Of a stretch of 64,000 nt of DNA, positions 11,074 through 24,495 are shown in pieces. Source of the stretch: Isoetes taiwanensis. Its lineage: Eukaryota; Streptophyta; Lycopodiopsida; Isoetales; Isoetaceae. Location of the stretch: positions 64,001-128,000 of the forward strand of contig JAJEKV010000549.1 of NCBI GenBank assembly GCA_021234155.1, written 5' to 3'. The first letter of the stretch is position 1, and every line of letters begins with the position of its first letter. Below the pieces are notes generated by a model. That model did no database searches and was not told the DNA's origin. It was given only the letters and a program-made list of their open reading frames with translations. The position numbers and the translations under genes are program-made.

Positions 11074-11466
11074 TCATAAAAAAAGTGCTACAACAGCATT
11101 TTCAAAAGGCCTATCTACAAAAACGAAAACTTGCACTACACTATGCTCTCCACCCATGTTATTCTCCCAACCATCTTCCCCATTCTTGAGTACAAACAAC
11201 ATCTCGTCAATGACTTCTTTGACCTCCCTCACTTCCACGAAATTGCTTTGGCTATAGAATTTCTCAAGCTTGACAATAAGTTTCTCAACGTCAACACTTA
11301 TCAACTCATGTACACATTTTGGACATGGCTTCCAAGGTTGCCACTCACACCACGACCCCAAGGCTTTGACGACGAAGGAGATGCGACTAACATGCACCTC
11401 CTTCCGAATCAAACATTCGGCAACATGGCCGCCAAAAGCATACCATGGCACCAAAATTTGCACCAT
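11074..11466 (-). CDS. Unrecognised 130-codon open frame
   Basis: An ATG-initiated frame reads through 130 codons with balanced composition, including a middle stretch rich in V, E and K (HELISVDVEKLIVKLEKF, VREVKEVIDEMLFVL) that could form an amphipathic helix or short coiled coil. I do not recognise a family. An antiparallel frame of similar length lies on the other strand, so chance or mirror coding is possible. No splice sites, promoter or neighbouring exons argue for a gene. It may be a fragment of a host or transposon protein, or spurious. Confidence 0.2.
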   Translation of the reverse strand: MVQILVPWYAFGGHVAECLIRKEVHVSRISFVVKALGSWCEWQPWKPCPKCVHELISVDVEKLIVKLEKFYSQSNFVEVREVKEVIDEMLFVLKNGEDGWENNMGGEHSVVQVFVFVDRPFENAVVALFL

Positions 11467-11499
11467 CTACATGACAATAGAAAAATAAATTAGAGCAAG

Positions 11500-14400
11500 T
11501 TTAGGCAAGGACTGGCATGGACACGTGTATAGTAGAGGACAACTTAAAGGCAAGTTTAATTGGACTCTTTAAACGAGACCCAAAAAAAAAATAATAATAA
11601 ATAAATAAAACCTTCGACTCAATATGGAAAGCACAACATGAGATTCTACTCTAAACCCTTACAGATCTACCCTTTCCAACATGAAATAATAAATAAAAAA
11701 AAGCATGTCAACTAACCTTGCAAATGCAACCGAATTACCAGCTGACTATGCCTTCCTTGGTTACGACGAATACAACTTGATTATCTGTTCACAATGAATC
11801 TCATGCAAATCAATAGATCTGATCAAGATTTGTAGGCTTGAAAACATTTTGTGAGCTATTGTAAATGATGGAAGTACGAAAATTCAAGATAAGAATGATA
11901 ACTTAAGATGTAACAGCATCCAGGATCACATGCCAATAGCTGGCATATTGATATGAGACATGAACTTACCTATCAGAAATATATTGCTGCAGTAGAACAA
12001 TGCTTGATGCTGAGAATGGGCAAAGAAATCTGGAAAAACATGAAAATAAGGGAACATGAAAATATCTTCTTTCTGATATTGCATGCTACTGCTGTGAGCA
12101 ATGACATATACGTGTGAATAAGCTGCGCATTAAAATGGAAAGGTGATCTGGACTCCAAATATGCTTTTTCATGACCTTTCTCTACCGATGCTACCACTTT
12201 CTTGAAAAGAATGTACAACTCAATTCTAATAATGTTGCTAGAGCTGAAGCTTTTGCCTACGAAGGCTCAATATTAGAGTGATCCTCCAACAAACATCTTT
12301 AGGGTTCAGAAAAAGCTTGTCTACGAAGCCTTTGTGACAAATTTCTATGCAGGATCCAAGAAGCCATACCCAACGCCAAATTTCCTTTGTCATAAATAAA
12401 CATGGGCAGTATAATATGCAGTGAATAATGCTCTTGAACACTTGGGATTATCAATGGGTTCTTAAAACCCCCCAAGGAATTTTCAAATATAATTGATGGA
12501 CCAAAAACATGCATCTAAACATGGCTTCAAGAACCAGTAATAATTAAGTTTTGCCCTTCCTTGCTGCAACCATTTCCCATTGCAGGGTGCTCAAACTCAA
12601 TAAATATAGAAATAAGCACTAAAATTTCTACAAAAAATACTTTTGAGAATCACTTACCTGGTAATGGGTGCGAAGCCCGGGGGATCCACCTTCTTTATAC
12701 GAGATATGCGACCTGTGTGCATAGGGTAGCTAAAAAAACCCCTAGTATACGTGTTCATGATAGGCAAACTTGACCCCTTTCCATATGGTTATATAACTAG
12801 AAGAACATCCAAAAACCCCTATGACTCCTAGTATACATACGAAAAAGGATAAGAAACTGCCCCCTCCCATTAATGCATGTGGTTTTGATAGGTTCCACAA
12901 GGTGACGCCCCCCTTGGTGCGAAGCTGGTAGTGAGAACAAAGCCCACTTCTAGATGAAACCTTCACAAAAATAAAGATAACTGAGGAAATGTGGATGCAA
13001 AAAAACAGTTAATGTGATCCAACATGGAGAACTTTGATGTAATTAAAGAGATCTTTATACTCCTTTTCTTATCTAATCTATGTCTTCTTCTCTCCAAGTT
13101 CAAGCATCCTTGTAAGAGCACACAATCTACTTTCCATAGGAATGAACATTTATCATGGACCTAGATCAATGCATAATCCAATAATGCACAAAGCTACAAA
13201 GCCATATAAGTATTTGTTCAACTTCTGTAATTTGCACTTTACAGAAATATAATCATTCATTGTATATTTGTAGGCTATTTGTAGGCTGATTCAATATTGA
13301 GAATAGATGGTCACATTTGGATGTAGCATTCAAGCTGAATTTGCATCACTGTTACAAACTAGTAAACCTAAGCCAGACTCAATGCCCTTAGAACAACATC
13401 ACAATAATAAAATTTGCAAGTAGTTAAATGAAAAAAGCTATCAATGAGTACGAATGGAACTTAATCGTGATGAAGCGTATCAGTACCTGGCAGTTACAGT
13501 TGAACTGGCATCAGCATCACATCTATTGCAAAAATAATGGCCATTTATCACTGGTGCTAAATTGTATAATTTGATTGTTCTGGACACATTGATCAGACCA
13601 TGATGGACCATTGATCAGACCATGTAATCTTTTGCTCTAACTTGTGGACGAATTGAATTCATAATACAGGAGAGATGCTAGCTGGCTAATCAATAACAGT
13701 AAAACTTATCCCCTCAAGTAATTCTAGGATGAATATGAATGTAAGATTATACTGAATCTTATGAACAAAGTGGAGCCCGAATCAGGTTTGCTATCAATCT
13801 AAGATTCTAGATGTGCTGTAAAAATATGCCTTGCTTCTAAACAACAGGGAGACTCCATCAGACTTCTGAAATCTGCCTTAGTAGAGCTAGAAGTTGGCAG
13901 TCCAAGTCTGAACTTGCAACACGGAAATAATCAACATGTGATGATTGGACATGGGCTGGAAAAACATGAAAGTGATGAAAGAAATCGTGAAGACTTTACC
14001 TATTGAAAGTAGTAAGCTGCAGGCCCAATAATGCAGACCGTTATCATCCCTGAATGTCAAACTCTGATAGTCCTCTGCATGTTGGACTGTTAAAAAAGCT
14101 AAATGTACAGATCAAAAAGCTCACAAAGACGTCAGGTTTAAAGGCAACCTAAGACTTCGGGAAGAATCTTATCGTCTAATATCCAGATTTACGTAAAGGC
14201 AACTCCAAAGTCTACACTACAAGGTCTCCAGCAGCAACAGCAAGTGAAGAACTCCTGAATAAAAACGTCTTCAGTAACTTGGGCAAGCATTCGATCAAGC
14301 AATGCTATCCACTCACCTTCCAAAATCCGACTCGGGTCAGGGAAAGATTACACCAGCAGCCTTCGTCCTAACGTAAGAAGATTCTGGAATAAGAATGAAG

Positions 14401-17400
14401 CCCCATTGTTTTGCATGAAGAAGATGATCCTAAAAAGAAGACGATGGCAGGAAGATGACACCCAGGTCAGCTTACCTTTGCAAGATTGGACTCAGATTTG
14501 CTAGTAAACGTTTGCTAGAAATGAGAACGAAAGCGCCAGAAATGAGAACGAAGGTGCCAAGGATGAAACGGAGGAGGATAGAATTGTGATGCTCCCTGAA
14601 CATATACGGCGCTCCGGACATATACATACGGGGACTTCCCCCTCCCATGGCAATCATCTCACCATGAGCAGGGCCCTCCGTCTAACTCGGACCATCCATA
14701 GAGAGATGCCCGGGTGAAGGACACGGAGGTGTCATTCGGCCCACGCCTTCAATGGGACTCCTATGTCGCAGAAGCGTGAATACAAGGTTAGCATATAGCA
14801 TAATCATATCATAAATAACCACCACGAAGGGTGGCACATTCATCCAACTGATGATAACAGAGAAGATACATCTAATGCTAAGGAAAACGTCCCAAAACCC
14901 ATGGTTCTACCCCCGGCTCAGACTCCAATGGAGATCGACTGACGGCTAGGTCTCAGGAGTTCAGCAGACAGAATCTTGACATGGCGTTGGCTGGCATAGA
15001 ACATCGGCTAGGGTTGTCCACTCCAGGCTATGGCGTCATTGTAGCCTTCGAGACGCAATCCCAAAGGCATCACCCTTAGGGACTACTCGGGTTACATCTC
15101 CCATTGGATGAGGCGTGGTGAAGTGTCCCCCTCAGTCGCGGTGATTCTATGGGTGAGCTAGAGAATACGTGCCGCATCAGCGATCCCCGCATCCATACCC
15201 GACCTACTCCCCTAACTTTATCATCAAAGTACAGGGTGATCACACAACTATTACCCAGGAGGTCGGACCCATACCGGCCTGGTTCAGCGGCTATCGAGCC
15301 TAGGGGCTTTGAAGAGTCCCTGTAGCCTTTTATGCTTAGGGCGAGACCCCACCCCCACACTTCATCACGCACGGCCCCTTGTCGATGCTTCAACCATGCC
15401 ATAGATTCCCAAATTTCGGTGGGATCTTGTTGCCTGGTATAAATCTCTTGGGTCTTATGGGAGTTGCTAGGAACATACTAATGAACATAGGTTACAGAGG
15501 TCTCTACCCCCCTTAATCCCTGCTTTCTGGAAGAACTAACAGAGATACTACCAAAAATACATCCATCCATCCATCACAAAGCATAATCAATAGTTGAAAA
15601 CAGTTATAACAATCAAACAAGGGTTAATCATCCTTAGAAACAAACAATGCCCAAAAGTTCGTTGGTTTATTTCATAAATTGCAGAGGTTAATTCATACAA
15701 CTGGGGAGGAAGGGGAAAGTACTGATAACTTCACTGGGAACTGGACCTTCACCAATAGGTTCTTGCCTTAAAACTGACTATATGAACATAAGGGCACATA
15801 AACATATATGTTATTACTTATGAACTTAAAGGCATATAAACATAAATGTCATTAATCTTCGAGATTGATTCTAGCTCATGCTCAAAAAATGCAACAACGG
15901 TTATAAGTTTCTTCTCACTTGTTTGTTGTAAAAAATTCCTAGTTGGAATTTAATCAAGTAGGTTTTATTGCTTGTACTTGGTTGGTTTCATAAATTTAGG
16001 CACACAATGGTTTCATATGTCAATATTAAATCCTTTAATAGCTGCTCTGTGAAATGCAAAAGTAATATGGAAATTTAAATTAAAGCAGACATTAAGACTA
16101 TTTCATGTTTACACTGGATGGTTGTAATATACCTTCCTCCACAACATAACACCGTCCACAGTAAATCCTGCAATGTCATACTAGTCAAGATGGTTGAAAT
16201 AAGACGTTAATCTCAATGGTCAGTCGATGGGCAACGGGGTGGCTGACGAGTGGCGGCAGACCGAAGTTTGTGAGGAGGTGGTTTTGTAGGGCACGTTTAG
16301 GTTACACCAAAGCTAGAGGCTTGTACCACTGGATGTGCCCATTTTACGGTGGAATGATGCATGACACGCAACAAAAGTCTAACATTGGGTGCAAAAAAAA
16401 GCCAAGTGTTAATTGCCACCATAATTTTCGTATTTCTATCCTGTCTAATCCTTTAGGTCATCTAACAAAATGAAAAATGCATTTAGATAAATGTAGGGGC
16501 ATTTTGGTTTAAATTTTTAGCCATCATCCATTTGAGCAGGCACCAAGCTAATTGGCATAGTTTCATTTCCTTGTCACTAAAATTCTTAGTTGGTCCACTA
16601 TTCTTGCAAGAATTGAACTTTATTTCTACCATTGGTGTTGCTCCTCTATTTGGTCTATTTGGTATGAAAACTTTTTTGCATAGTGCTCATTACCCTATAC
16701 ATTGAGCTTGAAATAATCACTTTGTGGTGATTTGCATCTGAACATATCTTGGTGGGACAACATTGTGTCTATTGTCATGGAATGCAAATGATTCTGAAAT
16801 ATAGAGTTTTAAACAAATAGACATAGGGTTTCAAACAAATAGACATATAGATAGAAATGTGATATCTGCATAAATGCACTTGGCACGAGTTGTAGTAGAG
16901 ATGAAGAAAATTGCTCTGATGTATGCCTTCAATTATGAAAATTTGAGAACAGCTGCACATAAAGCTTCTTCCCTGCATGCACAAGCAGATCAACATAAGC
17001 AGAATTGTCAATCTTCCTAACCAAATATAAAATTTAGGCACCGGAAAGATGCATGTATATTATTTTTGTGCTATAAAACCAAGGTCAAAATCTTGACAGT
17101 CCCTTTGTTCAGCTTTGCCAAATTACTGGCCGAACAAATAACCGACGAGCACATCTATTGACAGACATTATAGTGCAATGGGCTTCAACAAATAGAGCGT
17201 AGAGTCCATCTGGAGACGTTCCTTACATGACAATACCATTGTCAGGTGCAGCTAAGTAGTTTAGGGTGACGATGGATGATTCAGCAGATACACGTGGTCT
17301 TTTTGTTTGCAAACGTAGGACTATGTTTTTCCAAAGTTTAAGGAGGTCCATCTTTCTGCCTTGAAAATCTTATCTAGTTCTGACAATTTTCCATATTGGA

Positions 17401-17920
17401 TAATCTTAAAAATATTGCAAGACCTAGCCAGAAAGAAATGCAACCTCATTAGATTTTACAAAACGTGTGCCATACATTCTATGCACGTGGAATTGGAACG
17501 TAAAACCGACAAACCTTTGTGACATCAAGGATTCTCAGGGGCCTCTAGGCTGAAGGTGGAATGTATGATCCGGATGGGCAATGCCACAGAAACATCATGG
17601 CAGATCAGCAATTTGATAAAAACTCACGTCTTCAAAATTAGTGACCTTAACTATTATATTTTTGTTTGAAACTTGAGATATGGCATAGGGAGTGCAAAAT
17701 ATTCAAAAAACTTGTTAGAGGTTTTGTTTGCATGTACTGTAAACCCCATCCAAGGAAAGGGCATAATAAAATTACCTTGAGTCCAAAGGGTAAATCCCAG
17801 TAATCCTATGCTTTACAAGCACTTGGTTCATTCTTTAAGTTATCTCACCATTACTAGACCGACATAGCATTTTTAGTTCCAGATTAGTAGGTCCATGCAA
17901 AGATCCTAAGCAAAGTCATT
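11500..17920. other. Long gene-poor stretch
   Basis: AT-rich DNA with short open frames only. Locally GC-richer patches lie at 12650-12960 and 14640-15420. The latter carries a 108-codon minus-strand frame (15076-15402) with no recognisable domain. I could not assign exons, RNA genes or transposon termini. Confidence 0.35.
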
Positions 17921-18367
17921 GGTGTAGACCAAACGGGATATCTAAAAGGTGAAGGTTTGACAACAAATCCAAGTAGTCAAATTTGTATACCTGCGAGTCA
18001 TCCATTTGGAAGTGATCTAAAACGAAGTCCAACACCGGATATCGACTCATTTAAGAATGTTGTACTTGCACAGGCTTCCAAGAAGTATCTCCACAACTAG
18101 GCTGAACATGACCAAAAGCTGAATGAAAGCTATGCACATGTGACACAAGATGCTTGTTCATCTCTTACTGAACAGGCGGTGAAAACGAGAAGTTCAGCTT
18201 TCGGTTCCAAGTTGATAACCGAGGTCAACAAAGCCGACAAAAGATTTGAAGTTGCATCCGGCTACCAAGCATCCGGATACCCAATACGAGGGCAAATTAC
18301 ACAGGGTATTTCCAACATTCCTCTTAAGGAAAATGCCTCAAAACTTAGCTCACTTTACATAGCTTAA
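17921..18367 (+). pseudogene. Interrupted coding-like frame, possible LINE relic
   Basis: One frame stays open from about 17908 to the TAA at 18367 except for a single TAG near 18100. It starts with a stretch containing KILSK and DQTGYLKG, which recalls the motif just before the palm of LINE reverse transcriptases, but the remainder (serine- and lysine-rich, ending near NIPLKENASKLSSLYIA) matches nothing I know. No catalytic motif is present. The LINE link is tentative; it may be a relic of an unrelated protein. Confidence 0.25.
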
Positions 18368-18646
18368 AATCCCATCCGTTCATGTTTAGAAATCATATTA
18401 TCGGTCTCATAGACTTCCATGGACGTCAATAAATCTTTCTTTCTTTGAAAACTGGACACACAACTTTACAATAGAAAATAGGGGTTGTGCCCGAAGCTAA
18501 AAAAAGAAGTTATAGGCTTCAATCTTGCAAGAAGTTTTTTGTGTAGTACATGTACATAGTATGAATTGGACCTAATACATATAGCCACCAAGTAGCTACT
18601 TACAGTGATCACCTATGGCTTGTTATATAAGGACGATAAAATGAAC

Positions 18647-19153
18647 ATTTGATTCTTCTTTTTGTAGATTGATATTCTAAGTGCCTATCTATCTTACATC
18701 TATGTTCTCTTATCTTAATTCATCATTCTAATAATGTGAATGTAGTAGTCACAACCAAAAGATTCCAAACTAAAAATGAGCATTTATTATTTCTTCAACA
18801 ATCCGAAAAACACAGGCGTAAGAACAAAACTATCGTATCTGCGAAACAAAGGCATCTTCACATGCATATGTGTAGAACCAATAAACAACAAAAAAAAAGG
18901 ATTTGATTCTTCTTTTTGTAGATTGATATTCTAAGTGCCTATCTATCTTACATCTATGTTCTCTTATTTTAATTCATCATTCTAATAATGTGAATGTAGT
19001 AGTCACAACCAAAAGATTCCAAATTAAAAATGAGCATTTCTTATTTCTTCAACAATCCGGAAAAACACAGGGCAGACGAACAAAACTATACGTATCTGCA
19101 GCAAAGGCATCTTCACATGCATATGTGTAGAACCAATAAACAACAAAAAAGGA
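18647..19153. repeat. Tandem duplication, unit about 253 bp
   Basis: Two head-to-tail copies (18647-18900 and 18901-19153) both begin ATTTGATTCTTCTTTTTGTA and end in an A-rich tract followed by GG. They differ by a few substitutions and short indels in the A runs and around the ACACAGG motif, which indicates a fairly recent event. The unit is non-coding and lies about 240 bp downstream of the end of the PPR relic. Confidence 0.9.
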
Positions 19154-19387
19154 TGGTAGGTAGAAAAAAGTTTCTTACACTTAAGAATTTTCCAACGGGA
19201 GTCTCCAAAAAATTGCTCAACTGTCTCCCATTGTATCAATAGCAGCTTTGAAATCATTCTTGGACCAAAATCTTCTTACTGCCTGCAGATCCAATGAAGT
19301 ATATCAGAAAAAGCTCTCCAAGCATCTTCTCACATTAGTAATGTAATTTTAGGTGCAATGATGATAACCATGATAATGGTGCGTACA

Positions 19388-20375
19388 TGTCAACCAGGGT
19401 GCTATCTAGAGCTTCTGATTGGAGTGCACTTTGTATAATCTCCTTGTGAATGAGTATTCCTTCTTTTATCGCACCTATGCATGCACATGCTTCAAGACAC
19501 TAAGAAATGTAACACGGTCTGGTTTTATGCCCTGCTCTTTCATATCCTGAAAACAGTGAAGAGCCTGAACACCCTTACCAGATTGTGCATACGTTGAGAT
19601 GATTGCATTCCACAATACTAAATTTGGTTTAACGCCTTCTTGCATCCTCTCAAAGAACTGAAATGCCAAATGACATTCTCCATGATGATCCCCGCAATCA
19701 TTGTTCCCTAGGATACCACATCTTTCTTGGCAAAGTACTAGAAAGCAATTGCATGCCTCATTTAGACTTCTACATTTGGCATATGTGTCATTGAGAGTGT
19801 TTCCCACAATATTATTACAATGAAAATCACATTCAAAGATCCAAAGAATGAATAACTCTCCTGCTTGGAAGAATGTTCATCATTGCACATGCTTTAAGAA
19901 CGGCAATAAAGACATGATTGTCACTCTTTACAACTGAAACCCCCATCATGTTGTGCAATATAATAGCAACACGGCCTTGATCAAGCTTGGCATGGGCCAT
20001 GATAATTGCAGCCCATGTATACTTACTTGGTTCTGCAATCTTCCAAAATACTTCGTTTGCTTCAATAAGACATCCATGGTAAGCAAAAGTCCGGATAAGA
20101 TAGTCACCTAAGATGGAAACTGAATCAAGCCCACTATGGTCCAGAAGCCATTGCACACGCCTGCCACCCTCTAAATTTCTTTCCTTCTCGCACTTTTCCA
20201 AAATGCCATATGCGTGATCCCTGGTTATAATAGGTCCTTGCTTCGCCATAAATTCAGCATTGTAAAGTAAGTCAGGAAGAGGAGAAGCCTCCTTAGACAA
20301 ACTTTGAGAAATCCTGGACAGAAAGACTATAACAGCAAGGCACCCAAAAAAATGAAAAGGGGAGATACAATCCAT
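19388..20375 (-). pseudogene. PPR protein pseudogene
   Basis: Pieces in several frames reproduce plant pentatricopeptide repeats, helical RNA-binding proteins that act in mitochondria or chloroplasts. Clear matches are SKYTWAAIIMAHAKLDQG, VGNTLNDTYAKC, KKDVVS followed by GTMIAG, PNLVLWNAIISTYAQSGKG, MKEQGIKPDRVTFLSVL, and ALDSTLVDMYA. The N-terminus from 20375 has a hydrophobic start that could have been a targeting peptide. At least three frame breaks are visible (near 19835, 19740 and 19490), and a TAG replaces the usual Trp codon after DVVS. The protein stops after only a handful of repeats, where intact members usually have ten or more. It is therefore a decayed, truncated copy. Confidence 0.85.
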
Positions 20376-20387
20376 GCCAAATCTGCT

Positions 20388-20489
20388 CGGAATTTACCTG
20401 CAATTGCATGCCAGTTATCCGGTTGAAACACCAGCCATCGGAATTTACCTGCAGTTGCATGCCAGTTATCCGGTTGAAACACCAGCCAT
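20388..20489. repeat. 51-bp perfect-type tandem duplication
   Basis: The 51-bp unit starting CGGAATTTACCTGCA at 20388 is repeated at 20439 with one substitution (CAATTGC against CAGTTGC). It lies just upstream of the PPR relic start on the minus strand and would encode a repeated GWCFNRITGMQLQVNS in one minus frame, which I regard as incidental. Confidence 0.95.
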
Positions 20490-23400
20490 CGAGCACGCAG
20501 ATGACCGCCAATTTACATGGAGCAGCAGGTTTTTAGCAGTCACAAGCATATCCTAAGTATATTCCGGCATATACCTAGGATATGCCACAAACCCATATAA
20601 ACAAGGGTTTGCCCCCCTAGGGGCAACCCAAAAAGAGGATATATTGGGGAAAATTAAAATCTACATAATAAAGAAGATGCCATCATTCATTAGTAAGGTC
20701 ATGATGGAATGAAATTTCTTGTGATTAAATTATATTAACAATGTGAGAGGAGGCAAGGTGATTAATATGAGGGGATGAGTATGTGGTTTTAAATTTGGCC
20801 AATGTCATGGAAAGGAGGGAAATGCTTCAGTTATTACCATAAGCTTGGAAAAGTATACTAATAAGGGGTCATAAATATTTAAAAAGTGGGGAAAAAAAAG
20901 GGGGAAAAGAAAAAATAAATAAATAATAAGAAAGAGAATTTGGAAGAAGAAGAAAGATAGAGAAGAAAAGAGAAGAGAAGATAAAATAAAATGATGATAA
21001 GTAAAACTTTGTATTCCATTATTTCAAGACCGGGGTGCTGGCAGAGTGGTTAGGCATTGGATGGAGCCCTCTCCATTCCTTGCTCATATCCCACTTGCAC
21101 AACATCAGGTTTTTGGGTCGATATGTAGTGGAAGCATGATGGTTAGACCTATAGGGTTCAAAGCCTATCTGCATTCCATTGGTACCCAGAGTGAAACCTC
21201 GCTTGAGGATCCCACACGGATCTTCTAGGTAGACCACTCCTTTTGGAATACAAGGAATGAATGACTTTAAAGAAAGTAATATGGCCATGGGTATCTAAAT
21301 GGTGTTGGGTAAATAGTGTGGACTAAGGATCCATGGATGGTGATAAAGAGTATTTCTCATTCTGGAAGTGAACAAAGGCTAACCAAAGAAAGTCTGCGCA
21401 TATTAACCATTTTGCTAAGACTCATTATTGAAGATGTAATTTAAACATAATAAATTTTATTTAATTGTGACCTTGCAAAATGAATGGAGGCATCTTAAGG
21501 GTAGAGTATTTGTTCTTGTAATGTCTATTAAGTGAAGATACTTTAGTAGGTTGTGGATTAATGGGATTTTTCTTGATAGGTTACTCATGAGCGGTGAGCG
21601 ATGAGGATCTGGTAGCTGAGAAGACTCCTTCATAGTGGTTGTATTACGATGAAGGAGAGGAGTTCTATTCGCCGGGGCGTCGAATTCATTGAAGGGGGGA
21701 TAATGTGAAGTGGAAACCGATGCCAAAAAGTGGCGTTAACGAAGAAATTTAGGCAGTTGGCTCTGATATTCAAGTTTTTGATGCCAAATTTGGGCAAAAA
21801 TGAAGATTTTAGCGAATTTGTGTATTTTCCTTCTATAGGAAAATTGTGAGCTAGTAGAAGACCATTGTGGATCATTATAAAATTGGGACCTTAGAGAAAA
21901 TTGACATGAAAACTATGCCAAGTTATATATTATGATATTTGGATGGTTTAGATTATTTTGACCGACGGTCAAGATCGAACTTAAATTGTATAAATATGAA
22001 ACTGATGGAACACGCTTGTTGGTTGAACCAAACTAGGTTTGTCTTATGTTCATGGCCAGAGTGGGCTACTGCAAGTGGTCCATCGAGAAGATTATCTTGA
22101 TGTAAATTTATTTTAGGTTAAGGATAAAGATTGTGTTAAATAATGTCTTAAAAAAAGAAATGGAAGAAGGATTAGAATGGGTTAACATTTTAGGGCATGC
22201 TGCCGGAATTGGGATCTGAGTCTGGAAATCCGATGCATAACCTAGAGCGCACCCCTAGAGCCAAGAGTTCTTAGATCGAAAATAGAAACTGGGCTCTGGC
22301 AAGTCGATTGGTTGCCTTGGTGGATACTGGATCTTCTGGAGCCAAGATTGCTTGAAGGTAGATTCTCTCGGTAAGTTTGTTGCTTCCTTTATGGTTGCAA
22401 GATTCAGGAATATCAGTAGCCAGAGTGAAGCCATCCAAAGACGTCCACAGGAAGGTATTCCAAACAGAATAGAATTCAGATAATATGTCCAGTGTTGTTC
22501 TAAGGATAAAAACAAATACAATTGTGAATGGCAATAAGATATGCCTGGGTTGTAACTGCAATCATATTCTGAATGTTAAATTTGAGACTTATCTCTTTCT
22601 TGCATCATAGTGCTGCGTTAGACAAAATTTAGCCTGGTTGTGATTGTTGATTGTCAAAAGGCCTTAGAGGTACTATATTCTATCATTTAGTGAGATGATT
22701 ATGATTTTGTGTGATAACTCATGCGCTGCATTGCCTTGGTTTGGGCTTGGACTTTATTAGCTCACAAGAATCGACCAAGATTTGGATTCATCAGTGTGTA
22801 TTGCAGGCCCCATCGTTGAATAGCAGCTCATGGAAGCAACTGCTGCCGTCAAGGAGAAACCCTAAAGAAAGGTAAATTGGAAGAAAAGGTGGAGATGATG
22901 CGATGTGGCCAAAAAGAATCCAAACCGTCCAATTTAGGGCATCGTTGAAGACAGACATACATTAAAATATTATAATAATATATATATATAGGAGGATGGG
23001 CACTCGGGAAATGATGACATAAGTAATTTTAAACCAGCATGGCCTAAAGACCAAAGGAATCCAAGTTAAAATGCCTGAACAAGCAACCCCATATCCTCTT
23101 CTGCCCGTGCATCTTCTTCTTGTGCTATTTGGACGCTAGAGGCCAACACTGCACACGCCATAAAACAAGTAAGTTTTGGTTACATGGATGTTCACGTGGA
23201 CAGCTTAGAATTGCAAGAAATCGTGCACCTCAGATTATGCAAGCTTGCTAAAAATTATTAGGAAATTCTGGCGTATGCTTCAATGGCACTATAACTAGTT
23301 AGGAAAAAAATTTCGTATGCTCCAATACTGCATACCACATAGCATGTCCCAGGAATGTTAATGAAATTTTCTTGGATGCTGCGACGAACTTCTCGTGCTT

Positions 23401-23519
23401 CTTCTGTTGCTCTCACCTTATGTTCCAGCAATTTTACCCGCAGTTCTAAGATTTATGTATCGAGCATTTCGAAGATTTACTCAGCATTTTGAAGATTTTT
23501 TGAGCAATTCTACACCTGC
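20490..23519. other. Region without supportable genes, possible LTR-element edge
   Basis: No intact frame was recognised. Near 21660-21703 the plus strand reads RRGVEFIEGGIM just before a purine run (GAAGGGGGGA), the kind of arrangement seen where pol ends and a polypurine tract meets a 3' LTR in plant LTR elements, but the preceding frame is broken and the LTR could not be delimited. A tRNA-like A-box and B-box pair at about 21041 and 21155 is too widely spaced to call. Confidence 0.25.
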
Positions 23520-23994
23520 AGGATGTGATGTGGAATGGCAAGAGGGAGGCCATTCCCTGTGTGGCAGGGCCACCGAGCAGTGAGGTATTTGTTGAGGCGC
23601 GACTGCTGGGTGGCCCCGCCACACTATGTGTGGAATGGCCGACCTCGGCCATTTCACAGCGTCAAGGTAAGATTTTAACAGGCTGCAACAGGTCTTCAAC
23701 AGAGATTTTTGCAGATTTTCGCTGGCTGCAACAGGTCGATCAAGAATGCGATCCCATTTTCCATTCTTGATTAGAATGGTTGCCACATGGCAGCCATTCG
23801 TTGGATAATACACAAGAATGAACATCAACTTACCTTGATGTTATATGGAATGGCAAGAGGGAGGCCATTCCATATGTGATAGGGGCAGCTGGCTACATCC
23901 AGCAACCAGGAGTGTCGTGGAGGCGCGACTGGCTACTAGCTATAGCCAGCTGGCCCTGGGAATGGCTGACGTCATCCATTTCACGACGTCAAGG
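23520..23994. repeat. Diverged direct repeat pair with internal dyads
   Basis: Blocks at 23520-23667 and 23843-23994 share GGAATGGCAAGAGGGAGGCC, then a GGCGCGACTG core, then a GGAATGG..CCATTTCAC end followed by the GTCAAGG boundary. Each block contains internal complementarity (GGAATGG with CCATTCC; GGCC repeats), so each could fold. Between them lies an ATCAAGAATG / CATTCTTGAT inverted pair near 23740-23770. Possibly MITE-like, unclassified. Confidence 0.6.
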
Positions 23995-24469
23995 AAAGAA
24001 CGTCGAAGGCTATGGCTTCAAGAAAAGCTTGGAAAGTTCTTCTGATTAAATAGGTTTTCATCTGTTTTATCCAAGATTGAAGAAAGCATGAGATAACCAA
24101 TCGCATGCGGCAAGGCTATTTTCACTTATGAAAGCTTGCAAGGGTTTGGCGATGCCTGGAGATCCATCAGAATTCTTCTGTTAGAGCTTGCAAGGTAGAA
24201 GCACGCATACTCTAAATCTTGCTATGTTCGTCTGTTAGCTTACAAGGCAGAAGCAGGGCTCGGCCGGGCCTCTCGAACAAAATGTGTCGGCCCAATCTCG
24301 AGAGCAGATCCAACGCAGATGACCTGCGGTTAGAGGTCCTGAGAGAATGCTATAGCAGTTTGTCATTCTGGGATATCGCCACATGGCACTTCCATTCAAA
24401 GATAAACCAGAACACAAAGCAACTTTCCTTGACGTCCCCTAAAACTGGCTTCCACCATTACATTTATTA

Positions 24470-24495
24470 AGGTGGGGTGCCCAGTGTTGGCTCAC
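24470..24495 (+). repeat. Terminal inverted repeat, left end
   Basis: Twenty-six bases match the inverted right end with two mismatches (positions 17 and 22). The match stops abruptly after TCAC. The TA dinucleotide lies just outside. Confidence 0.95.

Noticed and set aside
15076-15402. 108-codon minus-strand frame in a GC-richer patch
   Set aside because: No recognisable domain and no supporting splice or promoter signals.
17908-17960. DQTGYLKG as proof of a LINE reverse transcriptase
   Set aside because: One short motif only; no palm motifs follow in any frame, so kept as a tentative relic.
21041-21165. tRNA-like A-box and B-box pair, possible SINE head
   Set aside because: The boxes are about 110 bp apart and the left part does not fold like a tRNA; no tail or target duplication was found.
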